This document shows positions 47,126 through 60,895 of a stretch of 64,000 nt of DNA, piece after piece. A program made the translations under genes and the position numbers. The notes beneath the pieces were generated by a model. The model saw only the letters and a list, made by a program, of their open reading frames with translations. It was not told the origin of the DNA and made no database searches. The stretch's first letter is position 1; each line of letters opens with the position of its first letter. Origin of the DNA: Lytechinus pictus (lineage: Eukaryota > Echinodermata > Echinoidea > Temnopleuroida > Toxopneustidae); assembly GCF_037042905.1 (NCBI RefSeq), contig NC_087246.1:35706001-35770000 (forward strand). The letters run 5' to 3'.

Positions 47126-49873
47126 TTGTATATATCAACGGAGATCATACTGAGATAACTTTACATTTGATATCAACTGCATATTCTAGTAAATAACTAA
47201 ATGTAGATTTTCTCAGTTCTGCTACCACATGTATATCATTATTATGTATATAGTATCCGTTATAATTGAAACTTCAGAAAAGCAGATTGAGGAAGTTTGA
47301 ACATAGGACATGTAAAATTCCTTTATTAGTAAATGAATTTCTCCTTACCTAATGATATTATATTATATAGCCTTATAGAGGGGGAGTAAAACTTCCCTCA
47401 TTACTTATTTGCGATCTGCAATAAGTCGAAGCTGAATTCATGATGTGATCTTAGATACTTGGTACACGAGACGCCGCTGTGCTATTGCACCAAGAACAGA
47501 ATACGTGATTGAGTTACACGCGATTAACACGGATTATCTCTGGTTTATGGAGATTTCCGTTTCCATGGTGCTAATCTTGATGAAGGACAGGTAGATAGTC
47601 GTCTCTTATTCGTTGCATATTAGACAGGTGGGCGTGTCAGTCTACACATTAGCGAGTACGGCTGATAGCTGAGAATCCAATTCATGTTTGCTCTAAATTT
47701 CTATACGAACATTTTATTAAATTAATAACATTGTTTGGCGTTCATTCTTTCATTGTAGGACCATGGGGGCTAGATATGGCGTTTCGGGAAAATTAACGAG
47801 CAGCGAGCAAAAAAATTGACATTTTTATCTAAAAATAAAATTTTGTGATAATTGTGTTATATAATATTATCTCTTTCCTTTTCTTTCCTATTCTCTTTTT
47901 TTCTTAGAGATTTTTTTTTTGGGGGACCCTCAAGACCCCCCCCCCCCCTTCTGTACGCCAATGCATTCAAGTAAATCTCTTTGAATTTTTATCGTTGCTA
48001 CCTGCAGGAATAGCTGCTGTTTCTAAACCTGTTGGTAAGCTGACGTAAGTGGCAGCAAACAGACACGATGAAATGGCGAGATTTAATTTGGTGAAAGAGA
48101 GGTGATAAATGAACTACAATATTTGTGGAGGGGTAATTATTATTTCAGCATTTCAACATTTTCCGTTTGGTAGTGATCACTTTTAATCATTACTTTTCAT
48201 GGATAACATTTTGACTTCAAATGGCTTCGACAAAAGCAAAAAGAAAAAAAATGCATAATTTGGCGAAGGTCCATCAAATAGGAAAAGAGTTGTCAATTCA
48301 TTTTCGAATATTCAATTCAATTCAATTCAATTCATTTATTTGACATCCTTTAAAAACATATGTACAAGTATACAACAACAAAGGAGTACAATAATTTAAA
48401 TCACAGTATAAGCGATAAAAAATTGTCAAAATATAAAAGAAATGAAAATAAAATATTCATATTCATGATTAATTGCACAAAGGGGAATACACTATAAACA
48501 TTATTCATGATGACCTCCATTGATATAAATAAGATTTATTGAGAATGTATAATGAGAAATCCATTGCCAAAATTATTTACGCATAGCGTTGATGCATCTT
48601 ATCTCAGGAAATGCACAAGAGATATGATTTAGAATTGAAAAATAGATCATACTAAACCAAACTGCCAACTTATTCCACATTAGTCAACGGTTTGTTCTAT
48701 TTTCACAAGTGGAAAGGGGAAATAAAGAGGCTTCATCAAGAGGGGCCCACTCTACATACTAAACCATGTTAGCAATCAGACATGTCTTGATGTTTTTAAT
48801 ATCACGTTTTGAAATTATCTTATGAATCATTTACCCCTCTTTCTTTTTCTCATTTTGACCTGATTAGTTTATCCCTCACGAATGAATTTAGCCATTTGTC
48901 GCCCTAACTTTCTTCCACCCTTCTCTCTTTCTAGAAAAGAAAATACATTACATTCACTTATCTATCTTAACCCATTTGCAATTTCCTTGTTGTCTTTATT
49001 TTCTTCTGTTTCATTTCGTATTTCTTTGTTTCAATCAAACCATCGAGAAATGATGCAACTACTGTTCGTATATGCCTATGATTGGTGTGTGTGTGTGTAG
49101 GGGGGGGGGGGGGACGCTGTCATTACTAAGAGGGCACCATGCTCATATCTCTCTCTGTCAAGTAGCTCCATGCCCATAACAAAATTCCACTCATGAGGTA
49201 GGCCTTAGCAAAAAAGGTTATCAAAATCAAGGAAAGGTGTATATTTTCAACCCTCTTTGGGCTATCGGTGCATTCTTTTTTCCTTCTCTCTGTGCTCTCT
49301 CTCTCTCCCTCCCCCTCTCTCTCTTGCCTTCTCTCCCCTACACACCCACATACACACATATCCTAACCTGCATTTTTTTTTATTTAGCACTTCAATTTGT
49401 TTTCCTTAGCTCTTCATAACATGTATCTATTGCTTGTTAACTCTCATTTCTTCAGTCTCTTTCATCCCTTTCTTTCTTCCACCCTAGGTTTCTGCATGTG
49501 CCATGCTTCAACGAAAACCAGTGCGGCGTCTATCACATTCTTTTGTAACAAACGAAATGACCATAAAATAAAACGTATACATTTCCATTTTTTAAACTTG
49601 GTAACCTTTTAATGCCGATTTCGTTCAAAACCAAAATATACAAAAATACATCATTTTCAAACACTAATTATATGAACATTGCGAATAAGAGTATCCAAGC
49701 AAATAATGCTCTACTGCAGTATCTTATAAAACACCAAAAATGAAAACAATATTGTTAAATAAACTATGAACGTAAAGAATTCGCACACAAATGCACGCAA
49801 GACATTTGCCAGTCAGGATCTTGCTATTCAAAGACGATACATCCCGGAAAGATTGATGAGGGAATAAGTGGCT

Positions 49874-52158
49874 CTACTGGAAGGCTTTAGCCCGTCCGGC
49901 TGGAGTGGGGAACTCGATCTCTGGTCTCTCTGCCCCCTCGGTGGCAGGCTCCGTTGTAGTGGTGGGTGCTGTCGTTGCCATTGATTGTTGTTTCCTGAGT
50001 TCTGCAACATTTAAAGGGAGAACAAACAAAGCATTGGAAACTCGGCGTAGATGTACAAATTAGATTAAATTTTAAGTAATAGCTTATTTCTTCTGTATTG
50101 GGAGATGATGATAGAATCCTCATTGACATTAGCTTCCTTTGTATTTTCATGCACTGATCGATTTTTTTTTAAACTGAGAAATCGTACTTTCATTTTGTCA
50201 AACTCAATGTTCATTTTGTTGAAACATAATTTAAACTTTAGAATCTTTCAATTGAATGAGACGGTATAATTTTATTTCATGTGTTATCATTATCATCATT
50301 AATATTATTGCTATTATCATTATTATCATTATCACCATCAGCAACAACATCATCAAACTTACTAGCATTATTATACTTAGAATTTCTATCATTGTTTTAT
50401 TGTTGTTATTATTGTTAGAATTAGTTATATATTTTAGTATTATTGTTTCCTTTTTAAAGAGTTCATTAATATGATTATGGCCATGTTTTTGTTTTCATTT
50501 TTGTTCCGGATTTAAAAATAATAAAATATGAAACTGAAAAATAGAACACTCACTGGAGCAGAAATCGACGACCTGAGGTTCATATTCACTGCAAACCAGC
50601 TCCATAGCTGCACAGTCTCCTTTTACAATCTCTATTTTGGAATCTTTCATGTAGCAAATGCCGCCACCATTCGCCATGTCGAGGTAGTCTTCAACGATGT
50701 CACCGTTGTAACCTGCCATCTCAAACTGTTCGGCGTAGTCGTGGACGTGGTCGATGACCTCGGAGTCGCAACGGTAACCTTCGCCTTGTTTCTTCTCCAT
50801 GTATCCAGGACAAGACTTGATGAGATGCTCGTTGACACTCAATTCTAAAAGGAAAGATATGGTTCGTGATGTTCATTGTGTTATTGTAGGAGAATATAAA
50901 GACATGAATAGGGAATATTTACCAGGGGCCCGTTGCAGAAAGAGTTGCAATCAATCGCAACTCTAAAAATCATGCGCAACTTGATTTTCAACCAATTAAC
51001 AGCGCGCATTTGGGACTTGCGATTGATTTTTTGGGTTTGCGTTTAATGCAACTCTTTCTGCAACAGGCCCCAGAAAAGGTAAGACAATAATAAAGGAGTG
51101 GTGGGTTAAAGTAGGATAAGTAGTAGTAGTGTAAGCAGTAATAAAATCAAATCATTGAATATGTATTCCTTAATTATAAATAGATCTCATGCATCGAATG
51201 TATGCTAGCAACAAGATCCGGCACTCACATCACCTACAGTTTATGCATTATCTTAAAGAAAGCCAATTTTGATTGTATCATGAGTGAATTACAGTAATTT
51301 ATGGATGTATGGATCATAAATATTCTCTTTTCAAGCTATTCAACGTCTTTATTTGCACAGATACTATTTGTTAGATTCTCATCTACTGAATTCAGAAAAA
51401 AAATCGGTGGAGTGTTTTTTTTTTTTACAAATGTTTAATGATTTTTTTAGATATCTTATGTAATTAGTTTTCGTCTTTTTTCGATAAGCTCATCTGCGGC
51501 ATCCTCGCACGTGATAAACGTTTATGACACGAAACGGGGGGGGGGGTTCCGCCCCTTGTTAATATACTTACTGAAGGCTTCTGAGAGGCCAATACATGAT
51601 ACTGACAGAAGACACAGTGAGATGACCAGCTTCATCTGAATAGGGTAAAGAAATGAAAAATACCATCTATAAAGGTAGAACTAACGGATGTTTTGAACAT
51701 GAATAATCCAAATTCCCCCCCCCCCCCGTACATGACGAAAGTATAATACATGATTGAATGTATTCCAATAAAGGTTGTGTATAACACTGTCATCAAGGGT
51801 GGGTGGACGGAGTATTCAAGTATTATGAATCTATTGAATTATAATCACTTGAATTCATTGAAGTATCATGTTTGATGTAAGCTGCCAGGGGCTGAAAAAT
51901 TTCATTTCATTTATATCTAGCAAAGTAATTACATTTTGTACGTCAAAACATTATGAAACAAGATTAAAGAAATGGAACAATTCAAACAAGATTTACCGAT
52001 TTGAAATTACAAAAAACGTGGAAGGAACTGTCCAAAGTGCGAGTCAAGAATAATCTTTTATGAAAAATATAAATAGCTAAATATTCCATGGTAAAAAGAA
52101 CTAACAAAGAAAATAAAGAAATGATTATATAACTTCCTGTATTTACCGTTGTTGCCAT
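49874..52158 (-). CDS. Cys6-5: six-cysteine secreted protein with Thr/Pro tail, four exons, complete
   Basis: Exons (minus strand): 52147-52158 (MATT), 51572-51635, 50554-50844, 49874-50001 (ends TAG). Phases 0, 1, 1 join and give 164 residues. The signal peptide is MATT followed by MKLVISLCLLSVSCIGLSEA; the second Met lies directly after the exon 2 acceptor. Exon 3 has EHLIKSCPGYMEKK, EVIDHVHDYAE, GGGICYMKD, CAAMELVC and VVDFCS. Exon 4 begins LRKQQS, runs through TTAPTTTTEPATEG and ends AGRAKAFQ. The Thr/Pro run could be O-glycosylated. Intron 2 contains a fold-back MITE (50925-51071). It is paired in sequence and length with Cys6-6 and differs from the others by having Ser instead of Trp after the last Cys. 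Function unknown. Confidence 0.85.
50925..51071. mobile_element. MITE in intron 2 of Cys6-5
   Basis: GGGGCCCGTTGCAGAAAGAG on the left and CTCTTTCTGCAACAGGCCCC on the right are inverted, and TTGCAATCAATCGCAA pairs with the inner right part. About 147 bp, non-coding. Confidence 0.8.
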
Positions 52159-52269
52159 GTTGATGATAGTCTCTAGCTACTTTGACGCAGATCCTCACTT
52201 TCTTATTTTAAGGTTCCTTAGTATTTTGTCGTCTTCAGTGGAATGATGAAGAGTGGGGAGCGACCTGAT

Positions 52270-52276
52270 ATTTATA
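52270..52276 (-). promoter_or_regulatory. TATA box of Cys6-5
   Basis: TATAAAT in GTATAAATATCAGGTCG on the minus strand, 112 bp upstream of the ATG. Cys6-6 has the very similar GTATAAATATGAGCAGGTCG. Confidence 0.65.
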
Positions 52277-54449
52277 CAATTTAAACCGGAACTAGCTAAA
52301 ACAAAGTTCGAAGTTAATTCATTCATTGAAAACAAATATTCTTGAAAAATGGCTACATGTGTTTGATTTAAAATAATAAGGCTCTGAGCAAGGTTGTTAT
52401 GTTGATGCATAGCTGCAGACAAAGACTACTATGTCCACGTCTTATGTCGACCGCCTCTATTGAGCTTTGCGAATAATCCACTAGCCTTCATTCGATTCCC
52501 CCAAATCATTAGTTTTCTGTATACGAATATTAATCTCCTCTCGACCTTTGAGCTTAAACTTCGAGTGCGTGGACACATTTTGTCAAGTAGGAACATCATG
52601 GCATCACTTTGAAATTGTATTTCAACAAATGCATTCGTGGTCAATATAGGCGTGGTCAAAAATTAAAGAAAACTGACAACAATAATCAACTAAACAAGTA
52701 ACAGCAATCACAGGCTTTGAATTTGTCATTACATTGTCACGGTTACGCACTTGATGAAGTTCACTCATATATTCATGTGACTAACTAATGTTTGTTCGGT
52801 CGATGATCGTTCCTATGCCTGATGAATGCCTATGTGACGAGTATTTGAAATTAATGCCCAAACCTTCACGGATGGTAATTTCCGCCAAAATTTATGTGGT
52901 TATTAAGTCATTTTTGTTACCGTCATTTGAATAATCATTATCACTGTTGGTTGTTGTTTATTTTCTGTTTGTTTGTTTGTTTATTTCTCTTTCAATTAAT
53001 GTGGCCCTTATGTCCGCCTTCATAGGGATTGGCGTTAATTCCCAGATTCGCTTCGTGGTATATGAAGGACATGAATTGATGCTAAACAGAGTACTTAGCA
53101 CGTTTACTTTCTGCATAATGAAGGGAGGGACTGTACACACCCAAGAAACCCTGACAGGTGGTGTAGAACGAAAGATTATGGGGGCAGCTTTCTTACTAGC
53201 AAACCTGAAACACGAAGGATAAAACGTGGTTAAACTTGAATTACATATGTGTTTTAATGAAAATGTATAACTTTATAAAAACATTAATTTATTTCACAGA
53301 TACATGCTTCCATTCTAAGGCTTTACGATCAGCTAATTTGACGGCGCTAAGAAGGCATTAGCCTCTGGTCGAGGCTTTGGCGGCTGATAAATAAATATAC
53401 TCTAACTCGTAAAGCGAGAAGGCCTGGCGAGCGGACCTCGTTCGCGACTTAGGGTATCTCTCGCTTCGCTTGGGATATAATGGACAAACCAGGAGCAGCC
53501 GCCAGGACCTCGACAAGAGGGTCAGAAGGCATCTGCACGGAGTTCGTAAGGCGTTCGTATGCCATACGTATAATTAAGGGAAATGATTGACTAATCCGTC
53601 AATATCTTGACACATTGCGGATGACCTTTTTTTTCTGAAACCCCATATTTCGAACTAACACGTTTACAAGTATTCAGATAAAAATATTAATCTAATGATG
53701 ACCATAGTCAACTGTTCATGGTAGTATAGTAGGAATATAGCGTTTTAAAAATATATATTTGTTTAAAGAAGTTTACCCTGACGAAAATTTTGTTGTAAAA
53801 ATACCAGACAAAAGTGATGAGAATATTGGTGATGGTTTGAGGAAATTCATCAAAGATTAAGGAAGTTAGGTGACTTTTTAATTTTTGATTTGTGACTTCA
53901 TATGCGATATGCTGCATATGTTATGTAATATATAATGCATAAATTTATTTTTTCAGTGGTTCATGATGACTGGGGTTTTTCAGGAGCGGCTGTGAAATAA
54001 GTTTTCTGTCGAAGGTACAATAAAAACTAATTTAAATTTCTTGAGTGTCTCAATAGATGAGAATCTCAGTTGAAGTGCACACATTAAAGTTCCAAAATTC
54101 CCAAAAGTGTCGGTGCAATGAATCGCCTTAAGAATATAAATTTAGTTCCAAAACAAGTTCTATTATATTTGTATTATTCAATGGTCTTTCCATGTATCAC
54201 TTATACTCTTGTATTGTATGGGGAACACACTGTGCCAATTACCTATTAGATCGTTTAAACTACGAAAAAAAAATGTACCGTCCCTATCATTAGCAATGAA
54301 AATGTAGTTTCCCACTTTGCTATTATTTTAAAAAAATATATGGATCCTCACTGAATTGTATCAACTATAGGTCGCTTTATTAAAAAACATCTTGCCTTCG
54401 AATTTCAGTGTATCTTTCAGGGCTAATATCTATTTCCATGTTTATGTTA

Positions 54450-54646
54450 CACTCTTAAAAAGGATGGGCAGTATACTGTCCACAAAACAATTGGTCAAAA
54501 CGTTATAGTTCTGGGTACTAGTTTTAAACCAATAATGTGTGCTTTGGTTGAAAACTACACTGTATACGTTGAAAACTAACCAGAGTTGGATATTTTTTTT
54601 AACCAACTGTTGTGTGGACAGGATGTTGCCCAACATTTTAAGAGTG
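54450..54646. mobile_element. MITE, CACTCTTAAAA family, TA target site
   Basis: CACTCTTAAAAAGGATGGGC and GCCCAACATTTTAAGAGTG are inverted ends, flanked by TA. Same family as 467-661 and 43418-43645. Confidence 0.8.
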
Positions 54647-55148
54647 TACAAGGACCATTATCCACTTACACTTGTCATTATACAAATATTAATTTTCTCG
54701 TACAACTACATCCTTTGTTGGAACAAAATGTTGGAATCGCATATCAAATGTTATCAAAAAATGACCCAATTTGGTCAGTATATTGTCTTTCAAAATACAC
54801 ATGTATAAGTATAAATTGTATCTTTTCGCTCGATCTCAAAAATGCACTGAGATGACCTTTTCCAACTCAAATATTGTTTGTTTTATTTTAATTGTTGTTT
54901 TATTCTAATTAACAACTCAATGATTTTAATAATATTATTTCGGGGACTATAGCCTCAGATAGGCCCTTGGCATTTGCTAGTTCCCCCTTACTCTTAATTG
55001 TTATATGTTCACATTATTGTGTATCTTTTTATTTTAATATTTGTTTTGCAAATTTCGATTGTATTTGATGTTTTTATTGAAATTATGAAAATGAATACAT
55101 TTTATTGAATTGTACATTAGAGATGAAAATCATATATATTATATCATG

Positions 55149-56144
<996 letters not shown>

Positions 56145-56816
56145 ATATCATGTGATAAAATAAATGAATTATTAAGTTGTGTATTCACTGTGTGAAACTG
56201 AGAATATTACAATATTTACTTTTATAATGATAATCACGTGTTTATTCCTCCTGGATCATGTATTTCATTCTTATCACCAAATACGTAAATAAGAATAGTA
56301 TATTCAAGCTAATTTTAAAAATACCAATGGAGAGTGAGAATGTGATACTTTTAGTTCCCTCATTTGGATACAACAAACAGCCAAACTTTTACTGAACTTT
56401 TGAGTCATGAAAAATTGCATAACTTCGCTTTCAATAAAGTTTTTAAAAAACTTTTTCGCCAATGTGTTTGGATGCAACAAACGGGCCAGACTTTCATTGA
56501 ATTTTTTTGCGTCATAATAATTGCAAAACTTCCCTTTTGATAAAGTATTTTAAAAAACTATTTCGTCAATGTATTTGTGTCCCAAGCCACCCTGATTCTG
56601 CGTGAGGAGTGAATTTGGTGAAGAAGGAAAAAAATTGGTTTTATTCTGCTCAATTTTCATTATAACAATGAGGGAAAAATTGTTTAATTAACGATTTTCT
56701 TAACAAATTGCCACAATTAGATAATGATATGGGTCTTTCATAGCCCAAGATGGAATTCTTTTTAATCAATTGCATTCGCTCATTTGTTAAATAGTTTGAT
56801 ATTGATAAAACAAGAT

Positions 56817-59735
56817 TTTTTTTTTTTTTTCTTTCAATAGCATTTATTTAATCATCTGTATATACATTTCACATTTATATCAAAATACATTAAACATAAT
56901 CAAATAATACATACGGAAGACGATACAAAGATTTACCAGTACAGTTTTTGTTCATTTCTAGTCTCCTACGCAATTCTGATTTAAATAAAAACGTTAGATT
57001 TGATGGTCTATTGTCTACTTTCCTGTAATTACGTAACAAAATTGATTTATACACAGTCCAAAAAGCTACATTCATGATATCATCTAGTTCTTTGTGCTCG
57101 TTATTTTTTATCAAAAAATCGACATCGATAATAACGTGTTTATTGAAGGCTTTTTTAATCAGCCAAATTATATATGACCAAAAATTTTGATTTAATTTAC
57201 AAGTGATCAAGGCATGTGTTATGTCCTCTTCTACATGGCAACTATTACAATAAGCATCTTCACTTATACGCCATTTACATTAATTTCTTTTCACAGGCAC
57301 TAAATTATATAGTATTTTGAAATTAAATGATCTAAGTTTATTTTCTTTTACTGTTAACAAGTTTCTCTCGAAACAAGTATTCCAGACTATACTCTTTTTC
57401 GAAATATTTTCCCAAAAGAAACAACAACGTGAATTTGACCCTTCATGACGTATAGCATAATTGTAAAAGTATCTTGAAGGTACGTGGTCCAGACATTTTA
57501 CTGAGTTACCTATTTTTAGTTTGGGTTTATCAAGATGCGCAGATCTTTGTAGGTTCTCAATAATAGATTTTGATAGCCAAATTTTAGGTATAGCTTGCCT
57601 CAGTTTTGAATAATAAAAAATGACAGATCTTTTACTATTTTTAAACTTCAACATAGATGAAATTTCGGATACATCTTTAAAGCCTCCATTAACATTCAAA
57701 ATGTCTTCCAAGTATATTATTCCACTACTGTACCATTCCTTGAAAAATAGTGGTGATTTATTAAAAACAATATAATGATTAAACCATAAAATATTTTCTA
57801 CCTCATGTTCTTTTCTGAATAATATTTCTTTATCAATCAGACTCCAAGCTCGAATTATTTCAACATAAAATGGAGGTATTTTCTTATCAAACAATGGGGT
57901 AACATTGTGAACCCGAAAGTCGCTATTCAAGATTAGATTAAGAGTTCCAAAACGCTCAAACCAATAATTTCCAAGTGTTTTCCACATAGAATTTACCTCA
58001 TTTGTTAATCTTCCTAACCATCTTAATCTAAAACTGACTACTTTCTTTTCTATGTCAACCATTTTCAGACCACCTTGTGTGTAATCTTTGATAACATCAC
58101 ATCTTCTAACCTTTTCCATTCGTGAATTCCAAAGGAATTTGAAAAACATTCTATTTAGTTTCTTAATAATTATTGATGGAACTGAATTAAACATAAGCAA
58201 ATGGACTACTTGGCTTAGTGCTAAGCATTTCACAATCGTCACTCTACCAAATAATGTCAAGTTTCTTTTACGCCAATTATCTAGGAGACGTTGCATTTTC
58301 TCTAACTTATTTTCCCAATTTGCACTGTTAGCAGATTCCACATTATTAGAGATAAAAAAGCCCAAATATTTTACCGGGTTTTCTGCCCATGTCAGGTCAA
58401 TGTCTTGTATCACCCATCGATTTTTTTTCTTACCTATCCATAAGAGTGCAGTTTTTTCTTTGTTAATTTTAGGACCGGCTACCCTCCCAAAATCTTCTAA
58501 TTCAGTTAAAATAAATTCTAATGAGCTATCGTCTCCAACAAAAAAGGTAGTATCATCTGCATACTGTAATACCTTTAACTCAAAGTGACCATTGGTTTCA
58601 TCAAAACAAACACCTCTTATAGTATCATTTTTACGTATCTTGTTTGCAAAGAATTCAGCTGCAATCACAAAAAGGAGTGCCGAAAGAGGACAGCCTTGCC
58701 GTATTCCCCTTTGCACTTGAAACTCTTCTGTTATCCTACCATTTACAATTACTGAACTTACTATTCTACTGTAAAGGACACAGATCCATTTGCGAAATTC
58801 ATCGCCAAAATTTAACTTGTCTAAGCATTTCATTATAAAAGATATATCAATACAATCAAATGCTTTGGTGAAATCAACCATCATGACCGCACCTTCAACA
58901 TTTTTTTCATGCATGTAATCTATCATATCTTTAACAATTCTTACATTGAAACCTCCTAAACGTCCTTTAATATACCCTACTTGTGTTTCCATAATAATAC
59001 TCGTTAAAACCTTTTGTAATCTTAATGCTAGAACTGTTGCAATTATTTTATAGTCGCAATTGAGTAGTGTTACTGGTCTCCAGTTCTTTAAATCATCACT
59101 GTTTCCTTTTTTATAAATCAGAGTTATGAGACCTTTTCGTTGTGAAGGCGACATCTGTCCATTACTGAATAATTCATTGAATGCACTAATTAACAACTTG
59201 CCTATTTCTTCCCAGAAAACTTGATAAAATTCGATAGGCAGTCCGTCCATACCTGGCGCTTTATTCCTCTTCATTGAGAATATAGCCTTTTTGCATTCTG
59301 CCATACTCATCAAGCCTTCACATTTATTTCTTTCATCTTGACTAAGCTTTTTCACATCTTGTGAGAACACATATTCATTCATATGATCTAGATTAATATG
59401 ATTTCTCTTATACAGATCTTCATAATACAGTTTAACTTCTCTTAAGACATGTTGTTGCTTAGTAACTACATGTCTCTTCCCATTTACTCTTAGTTGAGTA
59501 ATAAGTTTATTTTCCCCATTTTTTTTCTCAATGGATAAAAAATAATTTGTGTTTTTTTCCCCTTCTTCCATCCATCTGATCCGTGACCTTATTGCGGCAC
59601 CTTTACATTCATTTATGTATAGCTTCTCTAACTTTTCTTTAAGTTGTAGGTATTTTCCTTTTGATATATCATTATTTCGATTGTCTAAATCACATTCACA
59701 TTTGGCTAACTCAATTTCCAAAAGTTCTTTTTCAC
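56817..59735 (-). mobile_element. 5'-truncated L1/Tx1-like LINE with 16-bp target duplication
   Basis: The minus-strand frame encodes a reverse transcriptase with motifs RNKAPGMDGLPIEFY, LITLIYKKGN, NWRPVTLLNCDYKI, VDFTKAFDCID, RGIRQGCPLS and QYADDTTFFVG. After these come a long C-terminal region and a zinc-binding Cys-His-Cys motif (CNSCHVEED). One in-frame TAA (57280-57282) interrupts it; the frame then continues to 56890. The 3' end has an A tract (T on plus, 56817-56831). The direct repeat ATTGATAAAACAAGAT is perfect at 56801-56816 and 59736-59751. The insertion therefore starts at 59735, and the endonuclease domain and ORF1 are missing. The intact repeat and nearly open frame suggest a recent insertion, but the copy cannot move by itself. 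Confidence 0.9.
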
Positions 59736-59859
59736 ATTGATAAAACAAGATGCTCTGTGATGATTCACGCATAATCATAATCCGATGCAATATGACTTTT
59801 TTTCAATTCTCAAACCTCAGTTTCACCCTTTCCTGCTCCCATTCGCTTTCTCAGACACA

Positions 59860-60045
59860 CACTGCAAAAACTGCGTGTTAATTTAACACCAGTCCGGAAT
59901 CTATATATGACCAGTCCACACCAGAGAAGCGTTGAAACAACACCGGTTTGAAATTAAATCGATGCTGTTTTAACACTTATTGGTGTGGTCATATATAGAT
60001 TCCGGATTGATGTTATTAAAAATTAACACCGCAGTTTGTGCAGTG
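59860..60045. mobile_element. MITE, CACTGCAAA/AACACCAGTCCGGAATC family
   Basis: CACTGCAAAAACTGCG on the left and CGCAGTTTGTGCAGTG on the right are nearly inverted. TCCGGAATCTATATATG and CATATATAGATTCCGGA pair inside. Second copy of the 16566-16812 family. Confidence 0.8.
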
Positions 60046-60509
60046 CTCACACCCTCTCACCCGTTGATAAACACACAGTACGACTTCTCTCTTCCTTTTC
60101 CGCCCTTCCTTATTTATTACCTTCTTATCGGACTCCCATTGCTTCCTCTCTACATGGTCTATACCTCAAAGTTTCTTTCTCCCTCACTCGGCACCCCTCT
60201 CTTTCACTTTTTCCTTCTCACATTCGCTTTCTCAGACACACACGCACACACACACACTTCCGTGCGTAAACACGTATACAACCTTCCTCTCATTTTATCT
60301 TCGTCTCGGACTCATTTTGCTTTATTTCTCAATCTCCTTTTCGTTCTCCCTCACTCTGCACCACTCTCTCCCCCTCCCTTCTCTCCCTCTCTTTCCCTCT
60401 CTCTCTCTCTTGTAGGAAATTTTCGCTGTATGTTACTTGACAAACTTCACATTTTCATTGCTGAACAACATTGTACAATCCTAAGAAACTCAATATAATA
60501 TATCAATAA

Positions 60510-60515
60510 TTTATT
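60510..60515 (-). promoter_or_regulatory. Possible polyadenylation signal of Cys6-6
   Basis: AATAAA on the minus strand, about 380 bp after the stop codon. Weak support. Confidence 0.25.
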
Positions 60516-60895
60516 AGTATTCAAACTTCGATTTTAGTATGAAAACAAAATATACAAATAAATTTCAATCTAGTATCTCATTCTTCAGATATACGGGTCC
60601 TGCACAAGGTACTTATTATAAGTCATCAGCTCGTACTATGACAATGGGATTAAAGCTGTATATTGTATTATAGTCTTTGATTAAGTGATGAGACTTCGAA
60701 TCTTATTCATCGAGACCAAACTTTTCTTCCTGGTGAAGATGACATCGGATGTAAAGTAAGCAATTGTTGTTCCAGTTGACTTGTTGAAAGTGTCGTTGCC
60801 GGACTTGTTGAATTTCGTGTGTCCTTATAACCGGCTACCTTGGTGATAGTGACCTGCAGGATGTGTTAGTTTCTTACGGTGAAATTGCGTTCAGT

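Larger units (their letters stand above)
43001..49873. other. Intergenic, microsatellite-rich
   Basis: About 6.9 kb between Cys6-4 and the tail exon of Cys6-5 (minus strand), without an exon I can support. It holds (GAT)n at 43134-43414, a MITE at 43418-43645, ATT-rich simple sequence (43825-44040), a small hAT-like MITE (45138-45304) and (GTA)n at 47030-47118. A repeat beginning ATTCAATTCAATTCAATTCA lies at 48310-48430, with CT/CA-rich stretches at 46700-46760 and 49270-49370. Confidence 0.5.

Noticed and set aside
46597-47148. 183-codon frame with a long Thr run
   Set aside because: It is the (GTA)n repeat followed by AT-rich sequence; no splice or domain support.
50528-50848. Plus-strand frame opposite Cys6-5 exon 3
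   Set aside because: Shadow of the real exon; the minus strand has splice sites and the six-Cys pattern. The same holds for 6071-6592, 11856-12038, 15661-15843 and 61777-61980.
52947-53222. 91-codon plus-strand frame with a hydrophobic start
   Set aside because: No conserved motif, promoter or splice signal; the antisense frame is equally open.
58088-58588. Plus-strand frame within the LINE
   Set aside because: Antisense to the reverse transcriptase frame; no features of its own.
60720-60865. Ser/Thr-rich minus-strand frame considered as exon 4 of Cys6-6
   Set aside because: Its acceptor (CTGCAG) gives phase 0, not the phase 1 required after the exon 3 donor, and it lies downstream of a better exon at 60896-61008.
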